Assembly: GCA_963377175.1 (NCBI GenBank)
Contig: CAUJNA010003787.1
Coordinates: 20,001 to 84,000, forward strand
DNA length: 64,000 bases
Source of the DNA: Effrenium voratum
Lineage: Eukaryota > Sar > Dinophyceae > Suessiales > Symbiodiniaceae
Direction: 5' to 3'
This document shows, in pieces, positions 48,401 to 55,216 of the stretch (its first letter is position 1; every line of letters starts with the position of its first letter). The position numbers and the translations under genes were made by a program. The notes beneath the pieces are model-generated. The model saw only the letters and a program-made list of their open reading frames with translations. It was not told the DNA's origin and made no database searches.

Positions 48401-51400
48401 AGTTGGCGGTGGCGTCGCGCAGTTTCAAGGAGGCGAGAAACCGATGCTGATTCTGCTTCATCACTGCGGTTGCCCAATGTGAGGTTCCCCTTTTTTGACA
48501 CGGCGGGAAGGCAACTTGCTGAGCGACAGCTAAGTTGCTACTGGCTTTTGCATGCTGCGAGGGCCGTGTAAGATGTTCGCCAAGCCTGTGAGCTGTCTTT
48601 CTGCACAGGCAGGTCGCCTCACGGAGGAGATTCGGAGGCTCGGGGACGGAGACGCCGGACAACAGTTGAACTGTTGCTCTGCGCAGAGGTAGTTGTTCAG
48701 AGGTTTCTGTTTGGGAATGTCTCGCAGGCGAGAAGAGGGTAAGAAGAAGTTTGAGGCTGAGCTGGAGTCTCTCCAGGCGGCAAGCCCTTCGCGAGCCGCG
48801 CTATGAACATATCCTTGGTAGTTTGCTTGTTTTACGGAGGACACAACAAAAGTACCAACAAAGACCAATGCTTGGTGGTCACAAGTCCGCCCAAACTTCT
48901 GTTCATGTCCGCCGAAGGGTCCATTTTGACATCCATGGTCCATACCCATGTCCTGTTGTTGTTCATGTGAGCCACGCAACGGCCAAAATTTAGAGTCCGT
49001 AGCGCGTGGGACTGGGGCAGTCTCACCATAGTCCTGTTGGGAAACGAGGGATTATTCACCAAAAGTTCATGTAATACTGACAGCTGCTCATGCGCTTTTG
49101 GGCCGTTCGTTCGAAACTCCTGGCAGGCGGAGCTTGCCTCGGCCAGGGAGGCACTGGCGGAGTGCCGGCAGAGCGAGCAAGACTCGCAGGCCGTGTCTTT
49201 CGTGAAAGGTGAGCATGGGTGCTGGACCAACCAAAATACGAAGAAGCCCACATTTTAACACATAACTACCATGTTTACAGCACCGTTCTAGCGCAGTTTC
49301 TATCTGATTCTTTGTGTGTATGATGCGCACGCCCAGCAAAGGCCTTGCATGTTCCTATCATATGTCTTGCATGTTTCTAGCAAATATCCAGACCGCGTTG
49401 TAGTTGAAATAGTTTCATCATATTTCCAGATATTTCCAGCTTACTTCCAAAACAAGTCTAAGCATGCTTCTGAAATAGTTGTTGATCATAATTAGTTTGT
49501 TCTATCACTTGTTAGCTATCCGACTTGTCTAACCAATGTCTTGCTGCATTGTGCCAAGCATTTGTTTTGGCACATGTGTGGTATGTTCCCATCAGCACAT
49601 CATTAGCCGAATGCATTTCTGGCACCAAACATGCAAAGGTGCACTCCCCATTAGGCTGACAACATAGGGTCTGACATGTTTTTTTTTTTGCAAAACATAT
49701 TCGAGTTTTTGGTGGTTTCCCCCCAAAACGCAATGAAGAAACCCTTGCCAAACAATGCACGCACCTCGACTTTTACAAACAACACACAGCAGCGTCTGAC
49801 GTTTTTGAAACTCAGAGGTTTTCACACTTTTCCAAGCAATGCAAACAAAGCTTGAGATTTTCAAGCAAGAAACACATTGTCAGATCCTATGTATCCATGT
49901 TGGCTGAGTTAGGGTCTGTTTTGTGTCAACTTGTTGTGTTCACACTTTTTCAAACACATGCACCGCACCTTGGGCTAGGTTCATAGGGTTTGTTTTTTGC
50001 TTTCGATTTCTTGAGGTGTTTGCCTTTTTGTTTATAATTTTTGAATTGCTCGGTGGTTTTGAAACACGCAGGCCCCACAACCAGGAGCTTATCCTGAGTT
50101 CTCTTTTCCCTTTTGGGGGGTTGTTTGCAACGGAAACCAGAGAGACAGAACTTGTCGGGGCTCCCTCATTTAGGGACAAACCCTGTTCGCTGTAGACTGC
50201 TGATGATTCAAACTACGGATTTATTTTGATTAGGGAGCGCGGGGTGCATGTCCACCTCATGCCCATTGAATGGCAAGCAGACTCCGAGGGTGAACTGCTC
50301 AAAGTGGAAGAGAACTGCGCAGTTGAGGAGCTGCGCGTTCCTGGCTCAGAGTTTCAGAGTTCCGACCTGGAATATGTGTATGTGTCTTTTTTTGTGTTCG
50401 CCTCTGTTGAGGTGCTCAGACACCAGGTCTCTGACCTTGAGGCCTGGGCATGGGACGTAACACGCATGCCACCATGTCCACGCACCAGACAGGAGCTCTG
50501 CAAGTTGCCGTCCGTGAGCTCCAGTGACCGGCGCTTGTACGAGCAGGAGGTCAGTGTTTTGAAGCACCAGCAGGCCGGCATCCAATTGACGTATTCGATC
50601 TTATTTTGTGTGAGCAGTCAGTTGGCCGTGTGTTCCATGTTCGGATAGTTAACATATTGTATGTATATATATATAAGATCGAAGGGAAGCCTCAAAGTGA
50701 AGGGCATCATCGGTTTCAAGCAGCCTTGGGTTGGAGACGGCACTTGTTTTTGAAGCATTGTTTGTCCTGGCATTCGGTCGGGCCAGGAGCATCTTGCCAA
50801 AAAGTGCGCCCAGCGATAGTACGCTGCGCTGCTGATGCTGAATGCTGCGCTGATGCTGCTGGTTCTGGCCAGTGAGTTCAGCTCGAACTCGGGGGCCCAA
50901 TTTTGGGAGAGATTCGGAGGCAAGAGGTACAGTAAGGACTTGGGCTGTTGCTTCCTTTGCTGTCACTGCCGGTCGCAGCTCGCGCCGGCGAGTTAAGTTG
51001 AGCCCATGGCTTGAGCCAAAGGTTTCTGACTTGGGACCCGGAAGCTCGGATTCGCCAGCCCCAGGGCCCCCAGGGCCCCCAGGGCCCATGCGGCTTCACG
51101 GAACTCGGGTCGCTAGGTACAACATCGACCCTGCGGGCTTGGAGGACATCCCCACGGACGTGGTCGAGAGCCTGGAGGAGCCCGGCTCATGGCTTGAAAG
51201 GGAGTACCAGCCTGCTGTTTGCAGGCGCAGCCCTTTCTGGAGCACATATATGTATATATATATATAATAAAGTAAGACTATATGTTGGGAACCCCTTCCG
51301 CAGTTTCATGTGACCCCTCCGCATTTTCACTTTGTGAGCCTCTCACGAGAAGTATGGTTTCGTCCTTCAGTTGGGGGGGGGAGGCTGGGTTTCCAGTGGC

Positions 51401-54400
51401 TTCCGTGTAACCCTACCCAGAAATGAGGGTCCATCAACAAAGACGCAACCGTTTCGAAATGCTGCTTGCAGTCACGTTACACATTGCAACTTTTGCCGGG
51501 ATGTATGGATCGTGCCCCATCCTGGCTGCTGTTTTGCAAGAAGTGAACTCCTGTGAGCCTTCTGCCGCCAGCGACTTTTGACACAGCAACTCTATGGGTT
51601 TGTCCGCAAATGGGACAAGCCAAGGTATTCTTTTGCCCAAATCCTTGGTTTGCCCCTTGTTGAAAGAAAGCACCGCAACAGGCTGTTCCAACGTGCAAAG
51701 TGCACCGGGCATCAATCCAATCGGCGCCAAATCCAGTGCCTCGGAGTGCCGTGAAGGACAAGAGGGTGATCGAAGTCCCAAGTGACGACTCGGAGGACGA
51801 GCAGGCGGCTGTCTCGCCTATCACGCTCAGTCCGCCACAGGGGAGCTCCAGCAAAAGTAGCCTTTCCGGAATGTGAAGCCTTGCATATGCGCGCGTGAAT
51901 ATGCGTCCTACACATAGAAGTACATGTCCCTACCAATGTATACAGGTGTGTGTATAGGGTGAATCGGAGGCTCGGAGGTGACCTTTGTGTTCTCTCAGCA
52001 TGCATACTTTTTTGCCAGGGAGGACACGTTTTGAACCCTAGCAATATCAGGATCCCGCACGAATGCATTGCTTTCTTCGTCGATGAGTCTAGTCTTCTCA
52101 TTTCTATTCCTGCTGACCGAGCGGCTAGCCGGTCGGCTGACTGACTGACTGACTGACTGAAGAGAGTTGACAGGTGCCAAATGGTACCTCAGAGCCAGGC
52201 GGGCTGATGGTTGGAGCTTTCATCCATTCCTCCTTGACTGAAGCCCAACATGCCGGTCATTGTTTAACAAGATATCGGAAGAATAATGGCATGCTTTCTG
52301 TCAAATAATAGGCTTTCTGCATCACGAGTCCTTGTTTGTCCACTCAAAACGGGCACGCTTCTTGCTTGCCTTTGTTTTTTTTGCATCGCAGCCACTGCCA
52401 TTGGAAGCTTCAACACTTTCCGCACATCCCCTCGAGTGCCGAGGCGTTGTAACTTCGTTGGCATCCAGCACCTGCCTCACCTGCCTGAGTGTGCAGCGGA
52501 AGCGCTCGGCATCAGGTGAAGGCTCGAGTGTTTGATTTCTGATGATCACCCCATCCGAGGCGCAGAACCAGAGGTCTCCAGCCCAAAGGAAGCAGAGGTC
52601 TCCAGCCCAAAGGAAGCAGAGGCTGAGGCAGGAAGAGGGGGCAATGCTTTGATGGCAGGAATTGTCCAGTATACCGCTCTGCTTCTCTGCCTGTGTGTGT
52701 TGGGCATAGGACAGGGGCAGCGGCACGCTTTGATCGAAGCCGCCAAGGATCTTTGAATGAAGCCAGGGCTTTTCAAAAGGATCAAGCGGGGTTGTTGATG
52801 TTCTCGAATGCAGGCCTTGGCAGTGGCCTTTTGCTGCTTCCTTGACACCGCCAGGCGAATGGGGAGGCCGACGAGGCTGGCGAGGCCGGCGCCGCCCAGG
52901 CCGGCGCGGCCTTGAGCCCCAGGGCGGCCCAAGAGCGTGGGGGCCTCAACTTTTCGTAGCGTCTTATCGTCAGAACGTGTCTTCCAAAAGGAAGTATGGT
53001 TTGCTCGCCTCCATGCGGGAAGGGAGGGTACCCGGAGGACTGACACAGCTGGTAGCCGGCATTGAGGACCTCAAGGCCCGCGCCTTTGTGGGGTAGGGTC
53101 CGAGAAGTCCTACACATCTGAGAGGTTTCACCACCGGGGCAAGAGCCGTGGTGTTGGTCCCACAAGGTGTTGCATCCGGGTTCGAGACACAGTAGGGGTC
53201 TAGCTGAGGATGCAAGGCACCCGAGGCGTCCGGAGTCTTGAAGCACTATGTTGCATGCATTTTGACTTGTTGGTCATCTAAGTCCACTTCTTGCAATTTG
53301 GGGCCTATGCTTTTTGGGGATTTTCAGACACACCCGTCGCCTTATCATTTCTTGCGATGTGGAAGCATGGCTCGGTTGTCAGCGACTCGACCGGGGCCGC
53401 CCATAACTCCATGATGTCCTGGTTCCAGAGGCATAGAGGCGTGGCCACCTTCCCTCTCCCCTCTCACTGGAAAGAAGTGAGGGATCTGTTATTTGGTGCA
53501 AAGGGAAGGACTGCATGGACTGCTTCAGTTGTTTCTTGCCCGATCTTGCTGCTTGCAATTTCCCCTTGGTTCTAGGGATTCCTTCAGAGATCCTTCATTT
53601 GTGTCGACAGAAGCACTTCAGGTTTGCCTTGGCCGAGTTTCGGAATTGCCTTTGCATGCCATCCGTTGCATTAATCTTGCTCGGCCTCTGGGGTTTCTGA
53701 CCGGCCGCAACCCGAGCCGCCTCAAAAGTGATGCACCCGAAGATGTGGAGATGCAATGCGATTCTCTGAACTTCAGGACTCCAGGTACAAGCAATGGTTT
53801 CATCCATGGGTTCAAAGTGCCTGTTTGCTAACGAACGATTTCCTTCCGCCTGTGAGATGCAGGCAGAGCTTGGGGCTCTCGAGCCTCAAATCGATACGGC
53901 CTGCGAAGTGGAGGACTACGATCTGGCTGAGGAGCAGCCGATCGGCTTTGTTCCCGTCGCGTTTTTTGTTGTTGTTGTTGCTAAATTTAGATTTGGGACA
54001 AGTTCCTTGGCCCCACCTCCCGGAGGGAGCATCCCTTGGGGTCGAGCGCCCAGGAGCTTGAGAACAAGCGCAGGGAGTTGGCCCAGCAACAGGAGGACTT
54101 GGAGAAGGACCGATGATCCAAACCTTTGCACTTGGAGAGATGTGAGTATGTCGTCTCATGGTTGGTTTCCTTCTGGTTTCCCTTTAAGACCGGTACCGTC
54201 AACGAAACACACCCGTGTGGCGCTTGGAGCTTTGAGAAGCGAGCACATCGATCATTTTGTGTGCAGCTTCCAGGAACTGGAGGAACTTCGGCAGCAGCTG
54301 CCGGAGGACGAAGATGTGGAGGCGCCTGTTGCCATGTGGAACTGCTGATGCCTTCTTTTTGCTGTCTGTTTCCAGGTCAAAGAACCGAAAGAAGAGCAGT

Positions 54401-54536
54401 GTGTGCCAGAAGAAGGCTGCGAGGCTGAACCAGAGGCACCTCAAGAAGCACCAGAATCTCCGCAAGCTCAAGACGCTCCCGACTCTCTGCAAGAAGCTCC
54501 GGAGCCCACAGCGGCTGAGGAGTCAGAGAAGGCATG
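22553..54536 (+). CDS. Very long gene for a coiled-coil protein with FSFL motifs
   Basis: More than 35 short + strand exons with a shared character run from about 22553 to the stop at 54534-54536. The N-terminal part carries FSFLNSE-like motifs and proline-rich exons. The middle and C-terminal parts are mostly charged coiled coil. The last exon (about 54376-54536) is acidic: VKEPKEEQCVPEEGCEAEPE, then repeats such as QEAPESPQAQ, ending in AAEESEKA and TGA. I do not recognise the family. Treating it as one gene is an inference from continuous strand, similar composition and the lack of any earlier convincing stop or new start; it could be two genes. A 10.8-kb LTR element splits the gene between the exons at about 35460-35530 and 47881-47960, so it lies in an intron of more than 12 kb. 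A UVR-like phrase, EVEDYDLAEE, occurs near 53900. Confidence 0.55.
25728..25741. repeat. Short (TA)n microsatellite
   Basis: About seven TA units inside an intron of the coiled-coil gene, with a TGTGTGTA tract nearby at 25810-25830. Confidence 0.8.
26045..26096. repeat. (GTGC/GC)n microsatellite
   Basis: An alternating purine-pyrimidine GC/GTGC tract of about 50 bases, capable of Z-DNA. It sits between two copies of the dispersed GGGAAACC repeat (about 25992-26044 and 26115-26170). Confidence 0.85.
26115..26170 (+). repeat. Copy of dispersed intronic repeat
   Basis: It contains TTGAAAGGGAAACCAACTGG and then TTTTTTGGGGCCAATTTCA. This is the shared order of the family: AAAGGGAAACC, then 15-25 bases, then TTTTGGGG and a C-rich end. 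Confidence 0.6.
27222..27290. repeat. Short tandem repeat, unit near CGAGGGTTCCA
   Basis: Five imperfect copies of an 11-15 bp unit (GAGGTTCCAC, GAGGGTTCCAC, CAGGGTTCAAC and so on) in a row within an intron. Confidence 0.75.
28264..28325 (+). repeat. Copy of dispersed intronic repeat
   Basis: Contains CTAAAGGAAAACCGCCAG followed by TTTTGGGGTCCGCCTATTTT. It matches the family order and lies about 50 bases before the MITE at 28375. Confidence 0.6.
28375..28524. mobile_element. 150-bp MITE with terminal inverted repeats and GTACA target duplication
   Basis: The ends are inverted copies of each other. The left end begins TCTGAGGGTTTTTGCATTAC and continues ACCCTGGGATTACACCC. The right end read in reverse complement begins TCTGAGGGTTTTTGTATCAC and continues ACCCTGGGAATACACCC, giving three mismatches over 37 bases. 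The 5-bp direct repeat GTACA flanks it on both sides (28370-28374 and 28525-28529). There is no open frame of note. This is the structure of a non-autonomous DNA transposon. The superfamily cannot be fixed from the TSD length alone. Confidence 0.85.
29786..30010 (-). other. Antisense Lys/Glu/Gln-rich open frame
   Basis: The minus strand carries an open stretch reading DPGDAVSCHFAALQETTQSE, then QQKKQRQKPEAKKQTAKSKA and AKEEEGKKPQQKARF, ending near a GT donor. It sits inside an apparent intron of the + strand coiled-coil gene. The composition is that of a disordered basic segment. It may be an exon of a nested minus-strand gene, a retrocopy fragment or chance. No other exon of such a gene was found. 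Confidence 0.25.
31325..31367. repeat. Short perfect-stem hairpin
   Basis: GGTTCCTGTTT (31325-31335) pairs exactly with AAACAGGAACC (31357-31367). TTGGTTT and AAACCAA pair inside it. It resembles the dispersed GGGAAACC repeat folded back on itself. Confidence 0.75.
32205..32262 (-). repeat. Minus-strand copy of dispersed intronic repeat
   Basis: The reverse complement reads TTTTAAGGGGAAACTGAAGG and later GTTGGGTCCCCCGATTCTGA, matching the family's order of blocks in the opposite orientation to the copies at 28264 and 62936. Confidence 0.55.
33424..33640. repeat. (TA)n-rich microsatellite block
   Basis: TA and TATG/TATA arrays, with a CT tract at 33551-33560 and a second TA run near 33605-33622. 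The Tyr/Ile-rich frames across it come from the repeat. Confidence 0.85.
34109..34147 (+). repeat. Copy of dispersed intronic repeat
   Basis: Reads GTGAAAAGGGAAACCCCATT and then GCATTTTGGGACCTGAG between two coiled-coil exons. Confidence 0.6.
35540..36455. other. Intron sequence upstream of the LTR element
   Basis: No further exon is supported. The stretch contains a short (AC)n tract near 35788-35801 and weak frames on both strands only. Confidence 0.4.
36456..36630. repeat. AAAAT/AAT microsatellite at the insertion site
   Basis: AAAACA/AAAATA units change into AATAAT/ACTACT units, with an A run at 36588-36602. The last bases, ATAATAAT, directly precede the 5' LTR. The array resumes after the 3' LTR at 47404, so the element split one microsatellite. 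Confidence 0.85.
36631..37085 (+). repeat. 5' LTR
   Basis: 455 bp. It differs from the 3' copy by two substitutions (one T/C and one T/G) and one missing G in a G run, about 99.3% identity. It is GC-rich in the middle with runs of CTGCTGCTG and GCTTGCTTGCT. No TATA box is obvious. Confidence 0.9.
37086..37101 (+). promoter_or_regulatory. Candidate primer-binding site (half-tRNA type)
   Basis: GGTTATCAGCCGTAGG follows the 5' LTR directly. It does not begin with the TGG expected for priming by a tRNA 3' end. Its reverse complement, CCTACGGCTGATAACC, looks instead like a tRNA anticodon arm. The seven-base loop CTGATAA has the invariant T at position 33 and anticodon GAT, and is bordered by GG and CC. 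Copia-type elements are known to prime from a tRNA cut in the anticodon loop. The assignment to such a half-tRNA is an inference. Confidence 0.35.
37183..38823 (+). CDS. LTR element ORF A: Ser/Asn/Asp-rich protein
   Basis: 546 codons from an ATG about 100 bases after the 5' LTR, where gag usually starts. The protein begins MAGITEDGPHVVTDEWVLGQ and is rich in Ser, Asn, Asp, Pro and Arg with no predicted compact domain. It includes basic clusters such as PTPSKRSRSNSTGSHRARGM that could bind nucleic acid. The frame ends at 38823, but the coiled coil appears to continue in the +1 frame from about 38790, so the protein was probably longer. No zinc knuckle is present. It takes the place of gag, but homology is not shown. 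Confidence 0.65.
   Translation: MAGITEDGPHVVTDEWVLGQAGILDVVNDGQVPRQPMFSGPDFLSDNTFSEAMPSERSSATRTDDLSSNASRANRSQGRGTNRPDHDDSVSGRDDDEPGIAPGAQSSSFPELMNIGQSEVRDSRGSSRPVPTSSIAFQVLGNPEPGTSSGVAFDVHLPTESGGLDWRASWPNDGNIFGMDFAAWMPGPPAPSSFPQFQSPKRAAGSDEFMLPLSIENLNPDAASRNVRPRPSVNLTMRNMSPPPGLSGFESPRERNIVDPTPSKRSRSNSTGSHRARGMGRETAHRGNPSTRDSGRGRSGDPASIIGRDPLNAGTLVNVLDGIEAFQEEFNRSNGSNAQSVRPTSNAASFFALDNIDGANVPIESESMMASSPSHNHTVSNGTDIESMSEPRVSNATDLNDIVIADSRPDVPMRTDRPVVPKLSVAKGLGMTQPSAVRDARRSAPYQSQSPNRSEFPRPSTAVQDDFRTPPRSNPIMIDLSTPRDREFRHSPMGEDQPNEVADLVTALERGRVDSSVSAIIHRLVAKVENLGHRNDRRSMHQTTGR
38756..39409 (+). CDS. LTR element ORF B: coiled-coil continuation of ORF A
   Basis: The frame opens inside the end of ORF A and reads MIEDQCIKQLAAEVNSWRTK, then a long coiled coil with VFESLSDRVAELVTRVEAIE, ending in LNSKLEQMLNVLK. 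The stop at 39407-39409 follows an A run. In another frame the coil goes on (STAQKINALESKYSSQASSS), so this stop too looks like a one-base indel rather than a natural end. A coiled coil next to a disordered N-terminus would fit a capsid-like assembly protein. Confidence 0.55.
   Translation: MLRSKTLGIGMIEDQCIKQLAAEVNSWRTKYDQCVHVNNTCTQAANVSMQLSQGARDIAAELGQRVKIISDRTTSLGDALNERASYDDVARSIVQVQTVFESLSDRVAELVTRVEAIERSLVESQSNHPAIGGVNLKIEDLSTRMYSIDRMMQNAEQCWLTNKEGIKWTKDQLCETQTNIEVKSRDCKSYTDKQNTHNMAVSTTLNSKLEQMLNVLK
39479..40514 (+). pseudogene. LTR element ORF C: frameshifted unknown protein
   Basis: The protein can begin at ATG 39479 (MEYAECEEPDCLGFVLTMLG). It changes frame near 39570, continues as GCVPNKISYQGVEGSRVVVL and VGQSHWITGSAGQS, and changes again near 39880 into WLTKWLKSENTYGPNPEAGR. 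Later blocks are APTIILSGPGIVWHGTSMQH and GGHQFIGLVSAFTDLTSILR. Regular alternation of hydrophobic strands and helices suggests a folded domain, but I recognise no motif. The G-Q-S and T-I-I-L-S-G-P-G segments vaguely resemble an alpha/beta hydrolase or SGNH core, which I do not claim. Confidence 0.45.
40462..41731 (+). pseudogene. LTR element ORF D: Pro/Gly/Ala-rich low-complexity region
   Basis: It starts at an ATG (MSGGQGAQTRSASVNAPRAS). It moves through three frames: RLGQAMANLVGQSAANRSLS and VALKLNTGRQIFVAKPKPPE, then MVDAPKVANVPVPKAAGADA (41023-41337), then GGGNDGGSGGGAGDDAPTSP (41339-41731). The last part is almost pure Gly/Asp/Pro. The conserved-looking block ELPKDAYGDDFPTLS suggests that the middle part was once under selection. 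It is probably a disordered linker of a polyprotein. Confidence 0.45.
41643..43598 (+). CDS. LTR element ORF E: long unknown protein
   Basis: The longest intact frame in the window (about 650 codons). It has no clear ATG at its start and probably continues from the preceding region. The N-terminal third is globular-looking and helical: ALALPLWQELTEDAFFQMLD, LWRARSCLREAAHCMAETGY and YRFNDVVGENLLAGYDAWRT. The middle is Pro/Ala/Lys-rich (EPEPAPKAEPAPKVKPPPQG). The C-terminal third is acidic (DVRDRDRDISDDEYSPTNVC and later WRTTEEEIDRMKHLFPLFRA). No polymerase, integrase or protease motif is seen. The frame stops at 43598 and similar protein resumes in another frame (FAYEGEEVLLDPSSRTFGRI). Confidence 0.6.
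   Translation: MCISCTGAGLSPAVAAWRIGAWPRRLLRPDEADSIETALALPLWQELTEDAFFQMLDDASVIDRRFGEYDWHYLSNVVVSDTMNADGIHHAGAKALSEWAEENLDPLSFGPQAGLVDRYRQMQTERLHPNREEANESCVSLGRRYAPRPSPEDQPNSNQISADVIRGQEIRLGLMPDSQFGDDEVYAQDPTWTVAYCNFYQAAANLWRARSCLREAAHCMAETGYIHPQMAAAIAATEKVERFCNVLRAANRYSGLGSYRFNDVVGENLLAGYDAWRTPLNAEDHPEFLAREVEDVFRSYCAGLARSDNFDLRACVIEPEPAPKAEPAPKVKPPPQGVVASKSHPRRSAPAVHTGAAHTAKRPREAGGGSTGSEQVSGSYAGKARTKESPIKTPEPPTGGASGSGQSSAMEVDNEGSRGDGKKNKAPKEAAKASKGAAPSPAKASQPRAQCGFLDATLISDVRDRDRDISDDEYSPTNVCMFPESWEDAMPSSVTTAPRDFEQFRNELMGIQKILDSPALVDLEEVDLNELGEPPREYISDEDFESHVEDDGIGPFVAKFSEMESRDLIPSKQEPPNYEAKAWRTTEEEIDRMKHLFPLFRAENYRRMSEGNAPTDAKAHESGLLPVGASLEDAAMVKPAVSDCEHLQFCL
43586..44628 (+). pseudogene. LTR element ORF F: frameshifted region
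   Basis: Protein-like blocks follow each other in changing frames: EGEEVLLDPSSRTFGRIACP (from about 43599), GFVRFHEPKDGKSSLVIRLF (about 43750), MSMPLVSMLFEALHGIVKCT (43846 on), VPYTGYVLLSMPEYRSALKT (about 44145) and MEGAKVPFLKLPSPNNEGEF (about 44300). The last leads through WLATEGAAGIYKTRRGFIAV to a break near 44515, after which ORF G takes over. At least four single-base frame changes lie within 1 kb. I recognise no family. Confidence 0.45.
44474..45799 (+). CDS. LTR element ORF G: RanBP2-type zinc finger and Lys/Gly-rich protein
   Basis: The meaningful part starts near 44520 (EGDVIYIRPWAIRALIVPGP). YWCPRCAHLNMYGTILCNGC (44631-44690) fits the RanBP2-type finger, with Trp before the first cysteine pair, Asn three residues after it, and C-x2-C at the end. 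Such fingers bind ubiquitin or single-stranded RNA. A helical region of about 250 residues follows (AALERWVAK-like blocks, AFTFYLSVYIYDAYRIGVED). The C-terminus is a Lys/Gly repeat (DQKGKGDTRKGNAPAGSWPK, GHKADQFKGHKGDQQKGKGG), likely to bind nucleic acid. It ends at TGA 45797-45799. Confidence 0.55.
   Translation: MPCVRSAPFWRACYLHQEGDVIYIRPWAIRALIVPGPPRGVSFAWDKAPMHDYWCPRCAHLNMYGTILCNGCHLPIFYREWVPGTSQSQIRRGQPTWVDGLKAVMPNSWYYAETCSWAPLMASVNPIREVVSCMISGLRCAPYLVHNPNADIVQVAFHEVEKVTNMDTHSCVRASDEALERWVAKQLLIEESDTGNPVPDGLTVLAYLIDHPQHAAQWARHMTRKGSLQSAFTFYLSVYIYDAYRIGVEDGFLVPLYGLGASREDVIMSMVQAERRLADFTSEDANFDITETLRLSIDSPRGGGGTITVPIEYAEAYIYTDQNKVDMVPAGQRGGQSAITFADPPSGKHHKRAATPRGDNRSASMRPDQKGKGDTRKGNAPAGSWPKGEGPKGDPNAGKGHKADQFKGHKGDQQKGKGGLYGQQYGRRIRPVEDADRRLSA
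45835..46098 (+). CDS. LTR element ORF H: short Met/Pro/Gly-rich protein
   Basis: 87 codons from an ATG: MCPTFPMGGFMQQHMAVMMP, later GWSQFPPENPGAYINPNSPH, ending GKGRGRRGGGRGK. The Arg/Gly tail resembles RGG RNA-binding tails. Because ORF G ends with a similar basic low-complexity tail just upstream in another frame, this may be its frameshifted end rather than a separate gene. Confidence 0.45.
   Translation: MCPTFPMGGFMQQHMAVMMPQMWPGAMPQGWSQFPPENPGAYINPNSPHSPTWGDDDELAGTEPSHPPPGDWNDGKGRGRRGGGRGK
46805..46824 (+). promoter_or_regulatory. GC-rich hairpin near the 3' LTR
   Basis: Seven perfect GC-rich pairs around a six-base loop, about 120 bases before the 3' LTR. Possible RNA structure of the element. 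Confidence 0.5.
46940..46947 (+). promoter_or_regulatory. Polypurine tract
   Basis: GAGGGGGG directly abuts the TG of the 3' LTR, where second-strand DNA synthesis of LTR elements is primed. It confirms the + orientation of the element. Confidence 0.8.
46948..47403 (+). repeat. 3' LTR
   Basis: 456 bp, with the same ends as the 5' LTR. It is followed directly by ATAATAAT, the continuation of the split microsatellite. Confidence 0.9.
47404..47690. repeat. AAT/AAC microsatellite after the element
   Basis: Almost 290 bases of AAT, AAC and ATC triplets. The poly-Asn, poly-Ile and poly-Leu frames on both strands come from the repeat. Confidence 0.9.
48990..50300. other. Intron-rich stretch with one small exon
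   Basis: Apart from the exon at 49128-49200 I see nothing coding. Between 49260 and 49900 the DNA becomes AT-rich, with loose repeats of TTTCCAGA-TATTTCCAG type. A copy of the dispersed repeat lies at about 50100-50200 (CGGAAACCAGAGAGACAG, CGGGGCTCCCTCATTTAGGG). Confidence 0.4.
52136..52160. repeat. (GACT)n microsatellite
   Basis: Six perfect tetramers within an intron. Confidence 0.9.
52571..52618 (+). repeat. Perfect 24-bp tandem duplication in an exon
   Basis: Two identical 24-bp units (52571-52594 and 52595-52618) encode EVSSPKEA twice in the acidic exon of the coiled-coil gene. The unit length keeps the frame, and perfect identity indicates a recent event. Confidence 0.85.
54157..54194 (-). 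repeat. Minus-strand copy of dispersed intronic repeat
   Basis: The reverse complement reads GGTCTTAAAGGGAAACCAG and continues AAGGAAACCAACCATG, between two terminal exons of the coiled-coil gene. Confidence 0.55.
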
Positions 54537-55216
54537 AGCCGGACACGCCGGGATTCGGGGGAGCGAACGGGCCGGTTGGAGATGCCGGATTCAAAGCGAT
54601 TCGCAGGCCGAGAGCTGACCCCCGTGATCCCTTTTGCCACCTCTTGCGCCTCGATCCGCATAGATACGGACAGGGTGAAAGGGTTACGTACGGGTTGCGT
54701 GGTTGGGGAAGTGTGGGAGTGGCGCAATTCTATGGTGTGCTTGCCAGGCACCGCGAGGCTAGCGTTTTCCGTGGCCGTCAAACTCTCTCCTGAATGGATG
54801 TGAGTTTGGCCCCAGAGCCCGCAACACAGACCATTCCGCATTTGCTTGAAAAGATTGCGCTAGCGCGGGTCGGAAGTTGCAGGGGTTTGGAGTTCGACTG
54901 TGGGAGGCAGACGATGTCCCTGGCATGCAGTGACTCAAGGATGGTAAGGCTCAGGCTGGCACATGTAGTGACCGTTTCAAATGACAGGACGCTTGCAAAA
55001 GCGGGGAACACAATCAAAGCCTTGCCTTGGAAGGGCCAACATGATTTACGCACTATCTTCTGAATCGCAGCACCGACTTGCAGGAAAACGCGCCCACTCG
55101 TGTACTGGTGTTTGGCGTAAATGCTGAAGAGCTTTGCAGGGCTTGGCATGAATTTGAGTTTGCAAATTGCTTAATCTTCGCGATGTATTCGGTGTCGCTT
55201 GGGCCGACTGTCGCCC

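Larger units (their letters stand above)
47881..54536 (+). other. Coiled-coil gene, exons after the LTR element
   Basis: Exons with heptad-like frames: 47881-47960 (AEAAKLRSQIDASVQALPSL), 48394-48440 (AEKKLAVASRSFKEARN), 48608-48665 (AGRLTEEIRRLGDGDAGQ), 48727-48785 (REEGKKKFEAELESLQAASP), 49128-49200 (AELASAREALAECRQSEQDS), 50320-50370, 50415-50455 (VLRHQVSDLEAWA), 51117-51205 (NIDPAGLEDIPTDVVESLEE), 51747-51858 (DKRVIEVPSDDSEDEQAAVS), 52561-52640, 52853-52956, 53862-53930 (MQAELGALEPQIDTACEVED), 54045-54112 (ELENKRRELAQQQEDLEKDR), 54268-54318 (FQELEELRQQLPEDED) and the terminal exon 54376-54536. Phase between exons was not checked throughout. Confidence 0.55.
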
